A stretch of DNA of 34,119 nucleotides, from positions 1-34,119 of the forward strand of contig JABDDC010000017.1 of the NCBI GenBank assembly GCA_013287815.1, read 5' to 3'. The stretch is from Chlamydiota bacterium. Lineage in GTDB: Bacteria > Chlamydiota > Chlamydiia > Chlamydiales > Parachlamydiaceae. Positions 8,077 to 16,713 of this stretch are shown here, piece by piece; the first letter of the stretch is position 1, and each line of letters begins with the position of its first letter. The position numbers and the translations under genes are program-made. The notes under the pieces were generated by a model. It was not told the DNA's origin. It saw only the letters and a program-made list of their open reading frames with translations, and searched no databases.

Positions 8077-9212
8077 TCGTTCGCACGATCAACAAATCGG
8101 TATTTTACAAATCTCTCTAGGCGATTGAGTGACTCAGGTAAGTCCTTGCGACCGAAGCCGAGTCGGAAATAGTTGCCGTTTGTATCGAACTTCGAACCGG
8201 GCATGATCAACACCCCTTCGCGCGTTATCAGCTCATCAGCGAACTCTTCGATTGCCATAGAGGTCAGCAGCTTTGGAAAGGCTATTGGACCTGCAGTAGG
8301 CCTCTTCCAGGTAAAAATTTTCTGGAATTTTTCAAAGAATTGGTCGAGTAATCCGAGGTTGCGCCGGATGATATAGAGATTTTTTTCGATGATCTGTTCC
8401 TTAGCTCGCAGGGCAATAAGGGCTAGAATTTCACTAGGTCCACTGTTGCAGATGGTCAGGTAGCATTTATAATCCAGGCATGCCCCCAATAATTCAGTAT
8501 CCTGTGTAGCGAGCCAGCCAATCCGCAAACCTGCAAGTCCGAATGTCTTCGACATCACCCCTAAACTGATTGCTTTGTCATAGAGATCGGCAGCCGCTGG
8601 CAAAGAGGTGCCTGGACGGTGTTCAGAAAAGCGATAGACCTCATCGGAGAACAGATAGGCTCCGGCCTTTTTAGCAATTTCAATAATTTCATCCAAAGTA
8701 AACCGGTCGATCTGGGCTCCGGTCGGATTATGGGGGAAATTAATGATGATGAGTTTGGTAGTAGGCTTGACAGCTTTGGCTAGCTCTTCTACATCAAAGA
8801 CCCAGCCTCCTCCCCTCTCTTTCAGTGGAAGAAGTGTGACATCAGCACCGATCTCATTGGGGATTGTCTTCAAAGACTGATAACAGGGAGTTGGTACTAT
8901 CACATGGTCGCCGCTCTTTAAGAGGACATTCATAAATGCAAAAATTGCTTCTTCAGCACCTGCGAAGGTGCCAATATTTTTATCATTCATATTTTTGTAG
9001 AGCTTGGCGATCTCCCTCTTCAAGAGGGGGTGCCCAGACATATGGGTATAACCCAACTTCATGTCATCCCATAATATTTTGGCATCGTCATCAGCCAGAG
9101 CCAGTAGCTCTTTTATTGACATCGATTCATTGTCTGACGCGCATAAATTGTACGGTGTGTTGAACTCATATTGGTCAAAATACTTCTCAAGCTTAAAGAC
9201 AGGCAGCTGCAT
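8073..9212 (-). CDS. Class I/II PLP-dependent aminotransferase
   Basis: A 379-aa fold-type I aminotransferase. The start at 9212 (MQLPVFKLEKYF) is chosen because GGAGG lies 5 bases upstream; the longer frame begins with TTG at 9266 without a site. Cofactor signatures are visible: NFPHNPTGAQ, SDEVYRFSEH, and the PLP lysine in MSKTFGLAGLRIGW (near residue 219). The substrate-binding Arg is probably in NYFRLGFGRK near the C-terminus. The donor and acceptor cannot be told from sequence; it reads like the broad 'aminotransferase class I/II' group rather than a named biosynthetic enzyme. It follows uvrC on the same strand after 83 bases and is convergent with dps, the two stop codons overlapping. 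Confidence 0.88.
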   Translation of the reverse strand: MQLPVFKLEKYFDQYEFNTPYNLCASDNESMSIKELLALADDDAKILWDDMKLGYTHMSGHPLLKREIAKLYKNMNDKNIGTFAGAEEAIFAFMNVLLKSGDHVIVPTPCYQSLKTIPNEIGADVTLLPLKERGGGWVFDVEELAKAVKPTTKLIIINFPHNPTGAQIDRFTLDEIIEIAKKAGAYLFSDEVYRFSEHRPGTSLPAAADLYDKAISLGVMSKTFGLAGLRIGWLATQDTELLGACLDYKCYLTICNSGPSEILALIALRAKEQIIEKNLYIIRRNLGLLDQFFEKFQKIFTWKRPTAGPIAFPKLLTSMAIEEFADELITREGVLIMPGSKFDTNGNYFRLGFGRKDLPESLNRLERFVKYRFVDRAND

Positions 9213-9295
9213 ACATCCTCCACATAAAATGAAGTCTAGAATACTTTTATCATCCAATATTTTCAAGAGTAAGTGAAGTGCAAAATTTCGCCCTT

Positions 9296-11128
9296 TTATT
9301 CATTCTTACTCTGGAGGAAGGTCTGGATCGTAGTGGCGTTGGCGGCGGAGATGCCTTTGACTTGCAAGAGCTCTTCAACTGTGGCAAGCTGAACCTTTTT
9401 GAGGCTGCCGAAATGGATCAACAAAGCTTTGCGTCTGGCCGGTCCGATGCCAGGAATATCATCCAGACGGCTATGGAGGGTTCCTTTTGAGCGCCGTTTA
9501 CGGTGGAAGGTCACGGCCACGCGATGGGCTTCGTCACGGATCTTCTGCAACAAGAACAGGATCGGCGAATTTTTCCTTAAAATAATCGGATCTTTTCTCT
9601 CCGGCCGGAAAATCTGTTCTTCAGACAATCCTTTATCGTGACGGCCTTGTTCCTTGGCTAAACCGATAATATCGACGCCGGCGATATTCAACTCTTCAAA
9701 GACTTTCAAAGCAATATTGAGCTGACCCTTGCCGCCATCGACTATTAGTAAGTCGGGAAGGTCATTTTCCTCTTTAGCCCGTTTATACCTCCTTGTCAAC
9801 ACCTCGTTCATGGCCGCGTAGTCGTCCGGCTTGCTGCCGATTTTCAGTTTATACTTCCGGTAGCGTTTGCTTTCTTTCAGCCCATTGGTAAAAGCAACCA
9901 GCGACGAGACCGGTTCGTGGCCGGCGATATTGGAATTATCGAAACACTCTATCCGGGTCGGGTAATTATTGAGCGACAGCTTTTCCTGCATCTCCAACAA
10001 TGTTTTTTCACGGATACTAGCCTCATCTTTCTGCGACTTAAAGACAGCTTCGGCATTAGTATTGGCCATATCGAGCAGAGCCTTTTTCTCCCCTCGCTGC
10101 GGGACAGATACCATCACTCTTCGTTTCTGTCTTGCTGAAAGGATCTCTTCGACCGGAATCTCATCGCCGATTGAAAGGGGCAATAAAATCTCTGGAGGAA
10201 TCTCAGAGGCACCTTCATAATGCTGCAAGATGAAGGATGAGATCAACTCATGGTCGTCCTCGACGAAATTCTTAAAATCAAAATGGAACGATCCGATGAG
10301 CCTACCGCCCCTAAAAGTAAGTTGGGTGATAATCGCCTCCCCTCCTTGTCGATACAAGCCGATGGCATCAGCATCGTGCCCTAATGGACGGTCAACATAC
10401 TGGCTTTCGATCGTTTTTTCAATTTGGCGTATGACACGCAGAATCTGGGCGGCCTTTTCGAATTCGAGATTCTCAGAGCGATGCTTCATTTCATCATAAA
10501 GGTCTTTCACGACCTCTTTGTCCTGACCTTTCAGGAATTTAATGGTCCTATCCAAATGATTGTCATACTCCTCCTTGGTACATTCACCCGTGCAAGGAGC
10601 CGCGCACCGCTTCATCTGGAACAACAGACAAGGCCGTATCCTGCGGGCCATTTCCTGATCAGAACATTGCCTTAATGGGAAAAGCTTATTGAGCAGATCG
10701 AGAGTCTCGCGGGCAGCCTGAGCACTGGTATAAGGGCCGAAGTAGAGCCCGTCCGGATCAGGCGATCCGCGATAACGTACAAGCCTCACGGCGGGCCACC
10801 GGTCTTCATAGGAAATCTTCAAAGCAATGTAGCTTCTATCATCTTTTAGTAAAGCATTGTAATGGGGTTTGTATTGCTTGATAAGATTATTTTCAAGGAG
10901 CAGCGCCTCTTTTTCTGACATTACCACGATGGTTTCTATATTCGCGATTTTCTCAACTAGGTAAGGAATCATCTGGCGGGTGTCGTGCCCAGCGCCAAAG
11001 TATTGCTTCACCCTGATTCGCAGGTTTTTAGCTTTTCCGATGTAAAGGACTTCACCATCCTTGTTTTTCATTAAATAAACACCCGGCTGGGTAGGAAAAG
11101 TGCTGATTTTTTTTGGATCGTAAGACAT
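9296..11128 (-). CDS. uvrC: Excinuclease ABC subunit C
   Basis: A 610-aa UvrC of normal length, which makes the two incisions of nucleotide excision repair after UvrAB has found a lesion. Domains in order: GIY-YIG nuclease (PGVYLMKNKDGEVLYIGKAK, residues about 15-90), the Cys-containing linker, the UVR/UvrB-binding helix pair (ENLEFEKAAQILRVI, about 215-235), the RNase H-like C-terminal nuclease (ECFDNSNIAGHEPVSSLV and LIVDGGKGQLNIAL, with the catalytic Asp residues), and tandem helix-hairpin-helix motifs (DDIPGIGPARRKALL and LLQVKGISAANA). Its start overlaps the stop of the upstream 142-aa gene by one base (TAATG), so translation is probably coupled. Cytoplasmic. Confidence 0.97.
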   Translation of the reverse strand: MSYDPKKISTFPTQPGVYLMKNKDGEVLYIGKAKNLRIRVKQYFGAGHDTRQMIPYLVEKIANIETIVVMSEKEALLLENNLIKQYKPHYNALLKDDRSYIALKISYEDRWPAVRLVRYRGSPDPDGLYFGPYTSAQAARETLDLLNKLFPLRQCSDQEMARRIRPCLLFQMKRCAAPCTGECTKEEYDNHLDRTIKFLKGQDKEVVKDLYDEMKHRSENLEFEKAAQILRVIRQIEKTIESQYVDRPLGHDADAIGLYRQGGEAIITQLTFRGGRLIGSFHFDFKNFVEDDHELISSFILQHYEGASEIPPEILLPLSIGDEIPVEEILSARQKRRVMVSVPQRGEKKALLDMANTNAEAVFKSQKDEASIREKTLLEMQEKLSLNNYPTRIECFDNSNIAGHEPVSSLVAFTNGLKESKRYRKYKLKIGSKPDDYAAMNEVLTRRYKRAKEENDLPDLLIVDGGKGQLNIALKVFEELNIAGVDIIGLAKEQGRHDKGLSEEQIFRPERKDPIILRKNSPILFLLQKIRDEAHRVAVTFHRKRRSKGTLHSRLDDIPGIGPARRKALLIHFGSLKKVQLATVEELLQVKGISAANATTIQTFLQSKNE

Positions 11129-11556
11129 TAATTTTTCTGTTGAAGTTCAATGAGATAATTATGGAAGGTAACCCTAAGGTCCTGCCAATACTTTTCTAAA
11201 CGGTTTTGCTGTCTGGTAGCATGGATAAACCAATCGAGCGTCTTCTCTATCGCTTTGATTGTATGAGCTAATAATTTATTCTCCGACACCACAACATCAA
11301 TCCAATTAGTGAATTTTTTGATTTTTAAATGATCCGGATCAAACGGTTTTTGATGGGCCCCGTAATAATTAATCTGCTCCAGAGCAGCATCATTGGTACG
11401 CAAACGCCTTCTCGCCTCGGGCGTTTTCTTCGTATTGATAACAGTCTCAGGAGAAATAGCCTGCAGCTGCTTAAGATCAGCTTCATCAGTCTCTAGTTTA
11501 TTACTCTGAATATTTACCGAATCCTCTTCAGGTAGGGAGTCAATTCCTGGTTGCAT
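11128..11556 (-). CDS. Unrecognised 142-aa protein coupled to uvrC
   Basis: No family was recognised. The gene has a very strong ribosome site (AAGGAGG, 7 bases before the ATG), and its stop overlaps the uvrC start as TAATG, so it is real and co-translated with uvrC. The protein is soluble, with an acidic, probably unstructured N-terminal third, a basic patch around residue 48 (KKTPEARRRLR), and a helical C-terminal half (KLLAHTIKAIEKTLDWFIHA, then RLEKYWQDLRVTFHNYLIEL). There is no signal peptide or membrane segment. The position suggests a link to DNA repair or simply a lineage-specific operon member; the sequence does not decide. It lies 50 bp after rlmN on the same strand. Confidence 0.75.
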   Translation of the reverse strand: MQPGIDSLPEEDSVNIQSNKLETDEADLKQLQAISPETVINTKKTPEARRRLRTNDAALEQINYYGAHQKPFDPDHLKIKKFTNWIDVVVSENKLLAHTIKAIEKTLDWFIHATRQQNRLEKYWQDLRVTFHNYLIELQQKN

Positions 11557-11606
11557 AGGAGACCTCCTTTTAGTCTTATTGTAGCATAAAAGGGATTTAG
11601 GTGGTC

Positions 11607-12674
11607 TTAGTCGTCGTTATCTTCGATGACTGGAAGCTTGGCTTGATTTTCCTGCATGGCAAGCTGACCGCAGGCGGCAGCGATGTCCACACCTTTCGTG
11701 TAGCGGCAGGTATTGACGATACGACAGCCAAAAAGGACGGTACGGAAATCTTTAATGGCCTTTTTTTCAGGCCGTTTTAATCTGACGCCTGGAATTGGGT
11801 TATAGGGGATCAGATTGACGGTACATTGTTTTCCCTTTAACAAATGGGCCAATTCGAGGGCATGGTCGGGATGATCATTGATCCCTGACAGTAGGACATA
11901 CTCATAAGTAATATCGCGCTTGGTCTTGGTTGTATACTCATCCATAGCTTCCATGATATCCTCTAATGGATATTTACGGGCGTAAGGAATGATCTTTTTT
12001 CTGATATTCTGGTTAGGGGCATGCAAGGAAAGGACCAGATTGACTTTCAATCCTTCGGAAGAAAGCCTCTTAATGCCTTCTACAATTCCTACGGTCGACA
12101 CAGTAATGCGCCTTTGGGAGATATTTAAGTAGTCGGGATTGCTTAAGAAATTGATTGATTTAACAACGCTTTCATAGTTTTTTAGAGGCTCACCCATCCC
12201 CATGTAGACAATATGAGAAACCTTCTCGTTCTTACTGGAAAGCCATTTGTTAATCTGAAGGATTTGCTCAACAATCTCCCCTGAGCGCAGATTTCTAAAA
12301 AACCCCTGTTGTCCGGAGGCGCAAAAGGCGCACTTGGCCGGGCATCCTACCTGCGATGAAACGCATACAGTGCGGCGGTGACCTGAGCAAATTAAGACCG
12401 ACTCGACAAGACTTCCATCACGCAGTTTCCACAGGAATTTGAACGTCTCGCGGTCGTTGGACTCGGTCATTTTGACCAGTTCCAGCATCGGCAAGCGGAT
12501 ATGCTTGTTAAGCTTGTCGCGCAGCTCTCGGCTTAAGTTGGACATCTCATCCCAGGATAAGATCCCTTTTTCATAAATCCAGCTGAAAATCTGCTTCGCG
12601 TGAAACTCTTTCTCTCCCTGCTCTTTCAACCAGGCTTTAAGTTCATCTATATCTAGTTCTGAATAATCAAACAT
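11607..12674 (-). CDS. rlmN: 23S rRNA/tRNA adenine-C2 methyltransferase (radical SAM)
   Basis: A 355-aa RlmN, which methylates C2 of A2503 in 23S rRNA and of A37 in some tRNAs using two SAM molecules. The radical SAM cluster motif is CPAKCAFCASG (Cys 111, 115 and 118). The GEPLKNYE loop (MGMGEPLKNY) and the C-terminal AAACGQL, which carries the conserved methyl-transfer Cys, are both present. The ATG at 12674 (MFDYSELDID) is preferred; the frame can be extended to a TTG at 12683, but there is no better ribosome site there. It heads a minus-strand run with the 142-aa gene, uvrC and possibly the aminotransferase. It diverges from the small secreted peptide gene. Confidence 0.95.
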   Translation of the reverse strand: MFDYSELDIDELKAWLKEQGEKEFHAKQIFSWIYEKGILSWDEMSNLSRELRDKLNKHIRLPMLELVKMTESNDRETFKFLWKLRDGSLVESVLICSGHRRTVCVSSQVGCPAKCAFCASGQQGFFRNLRSGEIVEQILQINKWLSSKNEKVSHIVYMGMGEPLKNYESVVKSINFLSNPDYLNISQRRITVSTVGIVEGIKRLSSEGLKVNLVLSLHAPNQNIRKKIIPYARKYPLEDIMEAMDEYTTKTKRDITYEYVLLSGINDHPDHALELAHLLKGKQCTVNLIPYNPIPGVRLKRPEKKAIKDFRTVLFGCRIVNTCRYTKGVDIAAACGQLAMQENQAKLPVIEDNDD

Positions 12675-12791
12675 TTTGACCAAAAATTAAATTTATTATA
12701 CAAAGGATATCAGAAACAAAATTATTTAGCTACCTGATTTTTAGGATTTTAGCTATATTATAACCTTTCGAAACCAAAACAAGGAGTAAAT

Positions 12792-12980
12792 ATGCTTAAG
12801 CGATTATTCATTTTATCTATCATCACACTCGGTTCCTTAAACGCAAAAGAAGTCGATGAATCGGTCATTATCGGTCATTATTCCATGAAAGAAATCATAA
12901 CTCCAGGCGCATTCACCTGCGACGACCAAGAGCACAAGTGCACTTCCGTACCCAAATTCGCCTGCAAAGACTGTAAGTAA
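12792..12980 (+). CDS. Small secreted Cys-containing peptide
   Basis: A 62-aa protein of unknown function. AAGGAG lies 7 bases before the ATG. The first 18 residues ([18 protein letters not shown]) form a classic signal peptide ending in a plausible SLNA cleavage site, leaving a mature peptide of about 44 residues. Four Cys residues (FTCDD, HKCTS, FACKDCK) suggest disulfides. It ends 8 bases before glyQS, so the two are probably co-transcribed from a promoter in the interval shared with rlmN. A perfect 10-base tandem duplication (12861-12880) lies in the middle of the gene. No homologous family was recognised. Confidence 0.7.
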   Translation: MLKRLFILSIITLGSLNAKEVDESVIIGHYSMKEIITPGAFTCDDQEHKCTSVPKFACKDCK

Positions 12981-12988
12981 AGGTAAAC

Positions 12989-15900
12989 ATGATTACTTTT
13001 CAGCAAGTATTACGTCAATTAGCCGTATTTTGGGAAAAACAGGGATGTATCATCCATCAAGGATATGATCTGGAAGTGGGTGCTGGGACATTCAATCCAG
13101 CGACCTTCTTGCGCTGCCTGGGCCCAGAGCCCTACCGTGCTGCCTACATCGAACCTTCGCGACGCCCCAGTGATGGACGCTATGGAACCAATCCCAACCG
13201 TCTTCAGCACTACTTTCAATTTCAGGTGGTGCTGAAGCCCTCGCCATCCAACATTCAGGAACTTTATTTGCAGTCACTTGAAGCCTTGGGATTCGATCTA
13301 TTAAAGCATGATATCCGTTTTGTCCATGACGACTGGGAAAACCCCACCATAGGTGCCTGGGGACTGGGCTGGGAACTTTGGATGGATGGCATGGAAGTCG
13401 GTCAGTTCACCTATTTCCAGGCTGTCGGCGGCGTCGAATTAAAACCCGTCACCGGAGAAATCACTTACGGCATTGAACGTCTTGCTATGTACCTCCAGCA
13501 GGTTAACAGTATTTTCGATTTGCAATGGAATGAAGATTTGACATATGGAGATATCTATCACCGCAGCGAAGTAGAATGGAGCCATTACAACTTCACAAAA
13601 GCTAATACAGAGATGTGGCAGCGCCACTTTGAAGACTACGAACGGGAAGCTAAACGGCTTATTCAGGAAAACTTTCCCATCCCCGCTTACGACTTTGTGA
13701 TCAAAGCCTCACATGCATTCAATATTCTGGATTCCCGCGGAGTGATCTCTGTCACCGAAAGGACAGGCTATATCGGCCGCATCAGGGATTTGGCACGCCA
13801 GGTCGCTGAAGAATACATGAACAGCAGAAAAACACTTGGGTATCCCCTCCTTAACAAATTCAAGACAAACAAAAAAGAAACGACTATACTCCCTCACCTT
13901 TCTAAAGAATTACTGAATGCCAAACCTGAGGAATCAGATGATTTCCTGTTCGAAATAGGATCTGAAGAGCTGCCAGCCACTTTTGTGGGAATAGGCAGCA
14001 GAAATCTGGAAAACAACCTTCGAACACTATTGGAAAAAGAAGGAATATCTTTCAAAAAAGTGACTTCCTATTCAACTCCGCGCCGCCTTGCTGTCTATAT
14101 CCAAGAATTAGCCAAAGGAAAACCTGCACAGTCGACCGAAAAGAAAGGCCCTTCTGTCGAGCAAGCATTTGCTCATGGCACGGTGACTCCTGCCGGAGAA
14201 GGCTTCTTCCGCTCCATTGGAATTCAAGTTTCTACATTAGACGCAATTAAACAGCAAAAAGTATCAGGAGTTGAAATCAGAGCTGTCAAAGATATCCCCT
14301 ATCTTTTCGGCACAATCAAACACGAAGGAAAAGCGACTGCATCTATTTTGCAAGAGCAACTCCCCTCCCTCATCCTCAACCTAGAATTCCCGAAAAAGAT
14401 GCGCTGGGGCGATTCTGAAATCACCTATGCACGTCCATTAAAATGGATCATAGCCCTCTTTGGTAAAGAAGTGATCCCATTCCAGATCGGAGAAATCATT
14501 TCCGGAAAAACGACATTCGGTCATCGTCAGCTCACTCCTAATGCCTTTGATATTACTTCTCCGGGAGATTATGTCAACGCTCTGCGCCAAGCCAATGTCA
14601 TGGTCGATCCGATCGAAAGGAAAGGACAGATCCTGGCACAATTAAAAGAACTGGAAAAGGAATCTGGCGGAAAAATCATCGAAGCTGACAGAGTCATCCC
14701 GCAAGTCCTTAACCTGGTTGAATGGCCTTTCTTAACGATTGCCGACTTCCAACACCACTTCTTAAAAGCACCGCAAGAAGTGCTTATTTCCGAAATGGTC
14801 GAACACCAAAAATACTTCCCAGTAACAGACCAAAAAGGAAAATTGATCAATAAGTTCGTCATCACAGCTAACATCCCTCCGACAGATAACATCCGCAATG
14901 GAAACCAAAGAGTCCTTTCTGCCAGATTATCAGATGGTATTTTCCTCTACGAAGAAGACCTTAAATTAAGCATGGAGGATTTCAACGAAAAGTTAAAGAA
15001 AGTGACCTTTCAAAAAGAGCTCGGAACGGTCTATCAAAAAGTTGAACGGATCAGAGGTAATGCCAAAGTGATTCAAAAAATACTAGGTATCAGCTCTCCG
15101 GCTAAGGTCGACCGCGCCGCCCTCCTTTCCAAGGCCGATCTAGCATCTAACATGGTCTACGAATTCCCCGAACTGCAAGGGACAATAGGGAAATATTACG
15201 CCCAAGCTCATGAGGAAGATCCTGAAGTGGCGATTGCCATCGATGAACACTGGATGCCACGCGGAGAAAACGCTCCCCTTCCTAAAACCGAAACGGGAGC
15301 TATCATCAGCCTGTCAGATAAATTGGACAACCTCATCGGCTGCTTTGCCATCGGACTCAAGCCCACCTCATCCAGCGATCCTTATGCCTTGCGCCGTCAG
15401 GTGCTAGGCATGATTAAAATTTTGATCAATGACAAATTTGAACTCCCTTTGAAAGAGACCATCCACCAATGCATGAGTCACTTTCCGAAAGGGATCATTA
15501 AAGACCCCAACCAAGTGGTGGACGACCTGCTGGCTTTCATGACCAACCGGATCAAAACCGTTTTCCTCGACTACGGCTTTAATAAAGATGAGATCGAAGC
15601 AAGCCTCTCCAGCGGCACTAACGATATCTACGACACATTCTGCCGCGTTAAGGCGCTCCATGAGTTCAGACTTGGATCCAAACAACAATTTGATTCCCTA
15701 TTTGAGGTCTACAAACGTGCTAAGGGACAACTGGAGCAGGGTGAAAACAACGTTAAATTCCACGAGGAGCGGCTGACAGAACCGGCTGAAAAGAGTTTGT
15801 ACTCCATCTTAAGCATGCAAAATAAGCCTTTTCTAGATGCCTTAGAGAAAAGGAAATACAACGAAGCCTATTCCCAAATCTCCGCCATCCAACAGCCTCT

Positions 15901-16033
15901 GGCTGATCTGTTTGATAACGTCAAGATCTTGGCAGACGATCCCAAATTGCGGGAAAACCGGCTGGCCCTGTTGAAGCACGTTTTTGGCCTCTTCGGACAG
16001 ATCCTCGACTTCAGCAAAATTAGCAAAAATTAA
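12989..16033 (+). CDS. glyQS: Glycyl-tRNA synthetase, fused alpha and beta chains
   Basis: A 1014-aa single-chain bacterial-type GlyRS that charges tRNA-Gly. Residues 1 to about 285 are the catalytic alpha subunit ([38 protein letters not shown], then [20 protein letters not shown]). A linker of roughly 40 residues ([13 protein letters not shown]) leads to the beta subunit ([34 protein letters not shown], and the HD-like and anticodon-binding C-terminal region). In most bacteria these are two proteins (glyQ, glyS). The fusion is known from chlamydiae and a few other groups and is the strongest taxonomic clue in the window. The ribosome site is a modest AAAGG. The upstream secreted-peptide gene is 8 bases away. 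Confidence 0.97.
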   Translation: MITFQQVLRQLAVFWEKQGCIIHQGYDLEVGAGTFNPATFLRCLGPEPYRAAYIEPSRRPSDGRYGTNPNRLQHYFQFQVVLKPSPSNIQELYLQSLEALGFDLLKHDIRFVHDDWENPTIGAWGLGWELWMDGMEVGQFTYFQAVGGVELKPVTGEITYGIERLAMYLQQVNSIFDLQWNEDLTYGDIYHRSEVEWSHYNFTKANTEMWQRHFEDYEREAKRLIQENFPIPAYDFVIKASHAFNILDSRGVISVTERTGYIGRIRDLARQVAEEYMNSRKTLGYPLLNKFKTNKKETTILPHLSKELLNAKPEESDDFLFEIGSEELPATFVGIGSRNLENNLRTLLEKEGISFKKVTSYSTPRRLAVYIQELAKGKPAQSTEKKGPSVEQAFAHGTVTPAGEGFFRSIGIQVSTLDAIKQQKVSGVEIRAVKDIPYLFGTIKHEGKATASILQEQLPSLILNLEFPKKMRWGDSEITYARPLKWIIALFGKEVIPFQIGEIISGKTTFGHRQLTPNAFDITSPGDYVNALRQANVMVDPIERKGQILAQLKELEKESGGKIIEADRVIPQVLNLVEWPFLTIADFQHHFLKAPQEVLISEMVEHQKYFPVTDQKGKLINKFVITANIPPTDNIRNGNQRVLSARLSDGIFLYEEDLKLSMEDFNEKLKKVTFQKELGTVYQKVERIRGNAKVIQKILGISSPAKVDRAALLSKADLASNMVYEFPELQGTIGKYYAQAHEEDPEVAIAIDEHWMPRGENAPLPKTETGAIISLSDKLDNLIGCFAIGLKPTSSSDPYALRRQVLGMIKILINDKFELPLKETIHQCMSHFPKGIIKDPNQVVDDLLAFMTNRIKTVFLDYGFNKDEIEASLSSGTNDIYDTFCRVKALHEFRLGSKQQFDSLFEVYKRAKGQLEQGENNVKFHEERLTEPAEKSLYSILSMQNKPFLDALEKRKYNEAYSQISAIQQPLADLFDNVKILADDPKLRENRLALLKHVFGLFGQILDFSKISKN

Positions 16034-16138
16034 ACACGATGAACAAAGACATGAAGACGTAAAAAAAGACTATCTTAAATCCTTAGATCTATTTCTCTAG
16101 AACTATAATAACAATTATAATAATAAAATAATAATAAC

Positions 16139-16549
16139 TCACGGTAGGAAACGGTTTTCCTGGCCGCGAGGTGGGACAGGACACTGAGAGGTCTTGATGC
16201 CAAAGAGATAGCGGTTCTTGGCCACCAACCGATATCCCCAATTGGTCATGAAACTAGGAAGAAAGAAAAAAACGCCTGGAATTGCCCAGACACCACCGAT
16301 CAGCCAAAACGCCCGAAAGCCGGCTTTGGCTTCGGTATAAATCGCAGGATCTGTCAGGTAATTTTCAACAAGGATCATAGTGTCTAGATTCTTGTATTTT
16401 GGATAGGTATCCCTCAACATTTTCGATGCTGTCATCCCTTGTAAAGGGGCAAAAGAGAAGATTTGTTTCTTGTCGATTTTCATGAAAAATCGGACAGCAC
16501 AATCACAAAAACCGCACTCGCCATCATAGAAAATAAGATGATTACCCAT
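16139..16549 (-). CDS. DCC-family thiol-disulfide oxidoreductase (DUF393)
   Basis: A 136-aa protein of the DUF393/YuxK group. The defining N-terminal motif is IFYDGECGFCDCAVRFFM, with a redox CxxC pair at Cys12 and Cys15. The following SFAPLQG and the Tyr/Arg-containing tail (NWGYRLVAKNRYLFG) fit the family. These proteins are annotated as thiol-disulfide oxidoreductases by motif; substrates are largely unknown. It is convergent with glyQS (105-bp gap) and divergent from the ankyrin gene, so its promoter lies in the repeat-rich interval 16550-16713. No signal peptide; one hydrophobic stretch (GVWAIPGVFFFLPSFM) may be buried or membrane-associated. Confidence 0.88.
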   Translation of the reverse strand: MGNHLIFYDGECGFCDCAVRFFMKIDKKQIFSFAPLQGMTASKMLRDTYPKYKNLDTMILVENYLTDPAIYTEAKAGFRAFWLIGGVWAIPGVFFFLPSFMTNWGYRLVAKNRYLFGIKTSQCPVPPRGQENRFLP

Positions 16550-16562
16550 AAATCCACCATAT

Positions 16563-16640
16563 TTTCAATGCAATTTCAATGCAAGCATTACATTTAGGTT
16601 CTGTGATTCGAAATCCCTCATGCGGCATTTCGAATCTCAG
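16563..16640. promoter_or_regulatory. Direct and inverted repeats between two divergent genes
   Basis: Two perfect 11-base tandem copies of TTTCAATGCAA (16563-16573, 16574-16584) are followed by an inverted repeat with 14-base arms and one mismatch (16601-16614 and 16627-16640; perfect core GATTCGAAAT/ATTTCGAATC, loop 12). They sit between the divergent starts of the DCC gene and the ankyrin gene. This is a plausible binding site for a regulator, but no known operator was recognised. Confidence 0.45.
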
Positions 16641-16713
16641 TTTAAAAATAAAATCATTTATTTTTTTCCTGGTTTTCTATATATATTTTTAACTGTTTTA
16701 AACGGAGAACGAA

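Noticed and set aside
9213-9266. Upstream extension of the aminotransferase
   Set aside because: Begins with TTG without a site; GGAGG sits correctly before the ATG at 9212.
16034-16138. Possible tRNA gene or terminator after glyQS
   Set aside because: No cloverleaf, no T-loop signature and no strong stem; only AT-rich sequence is seen.
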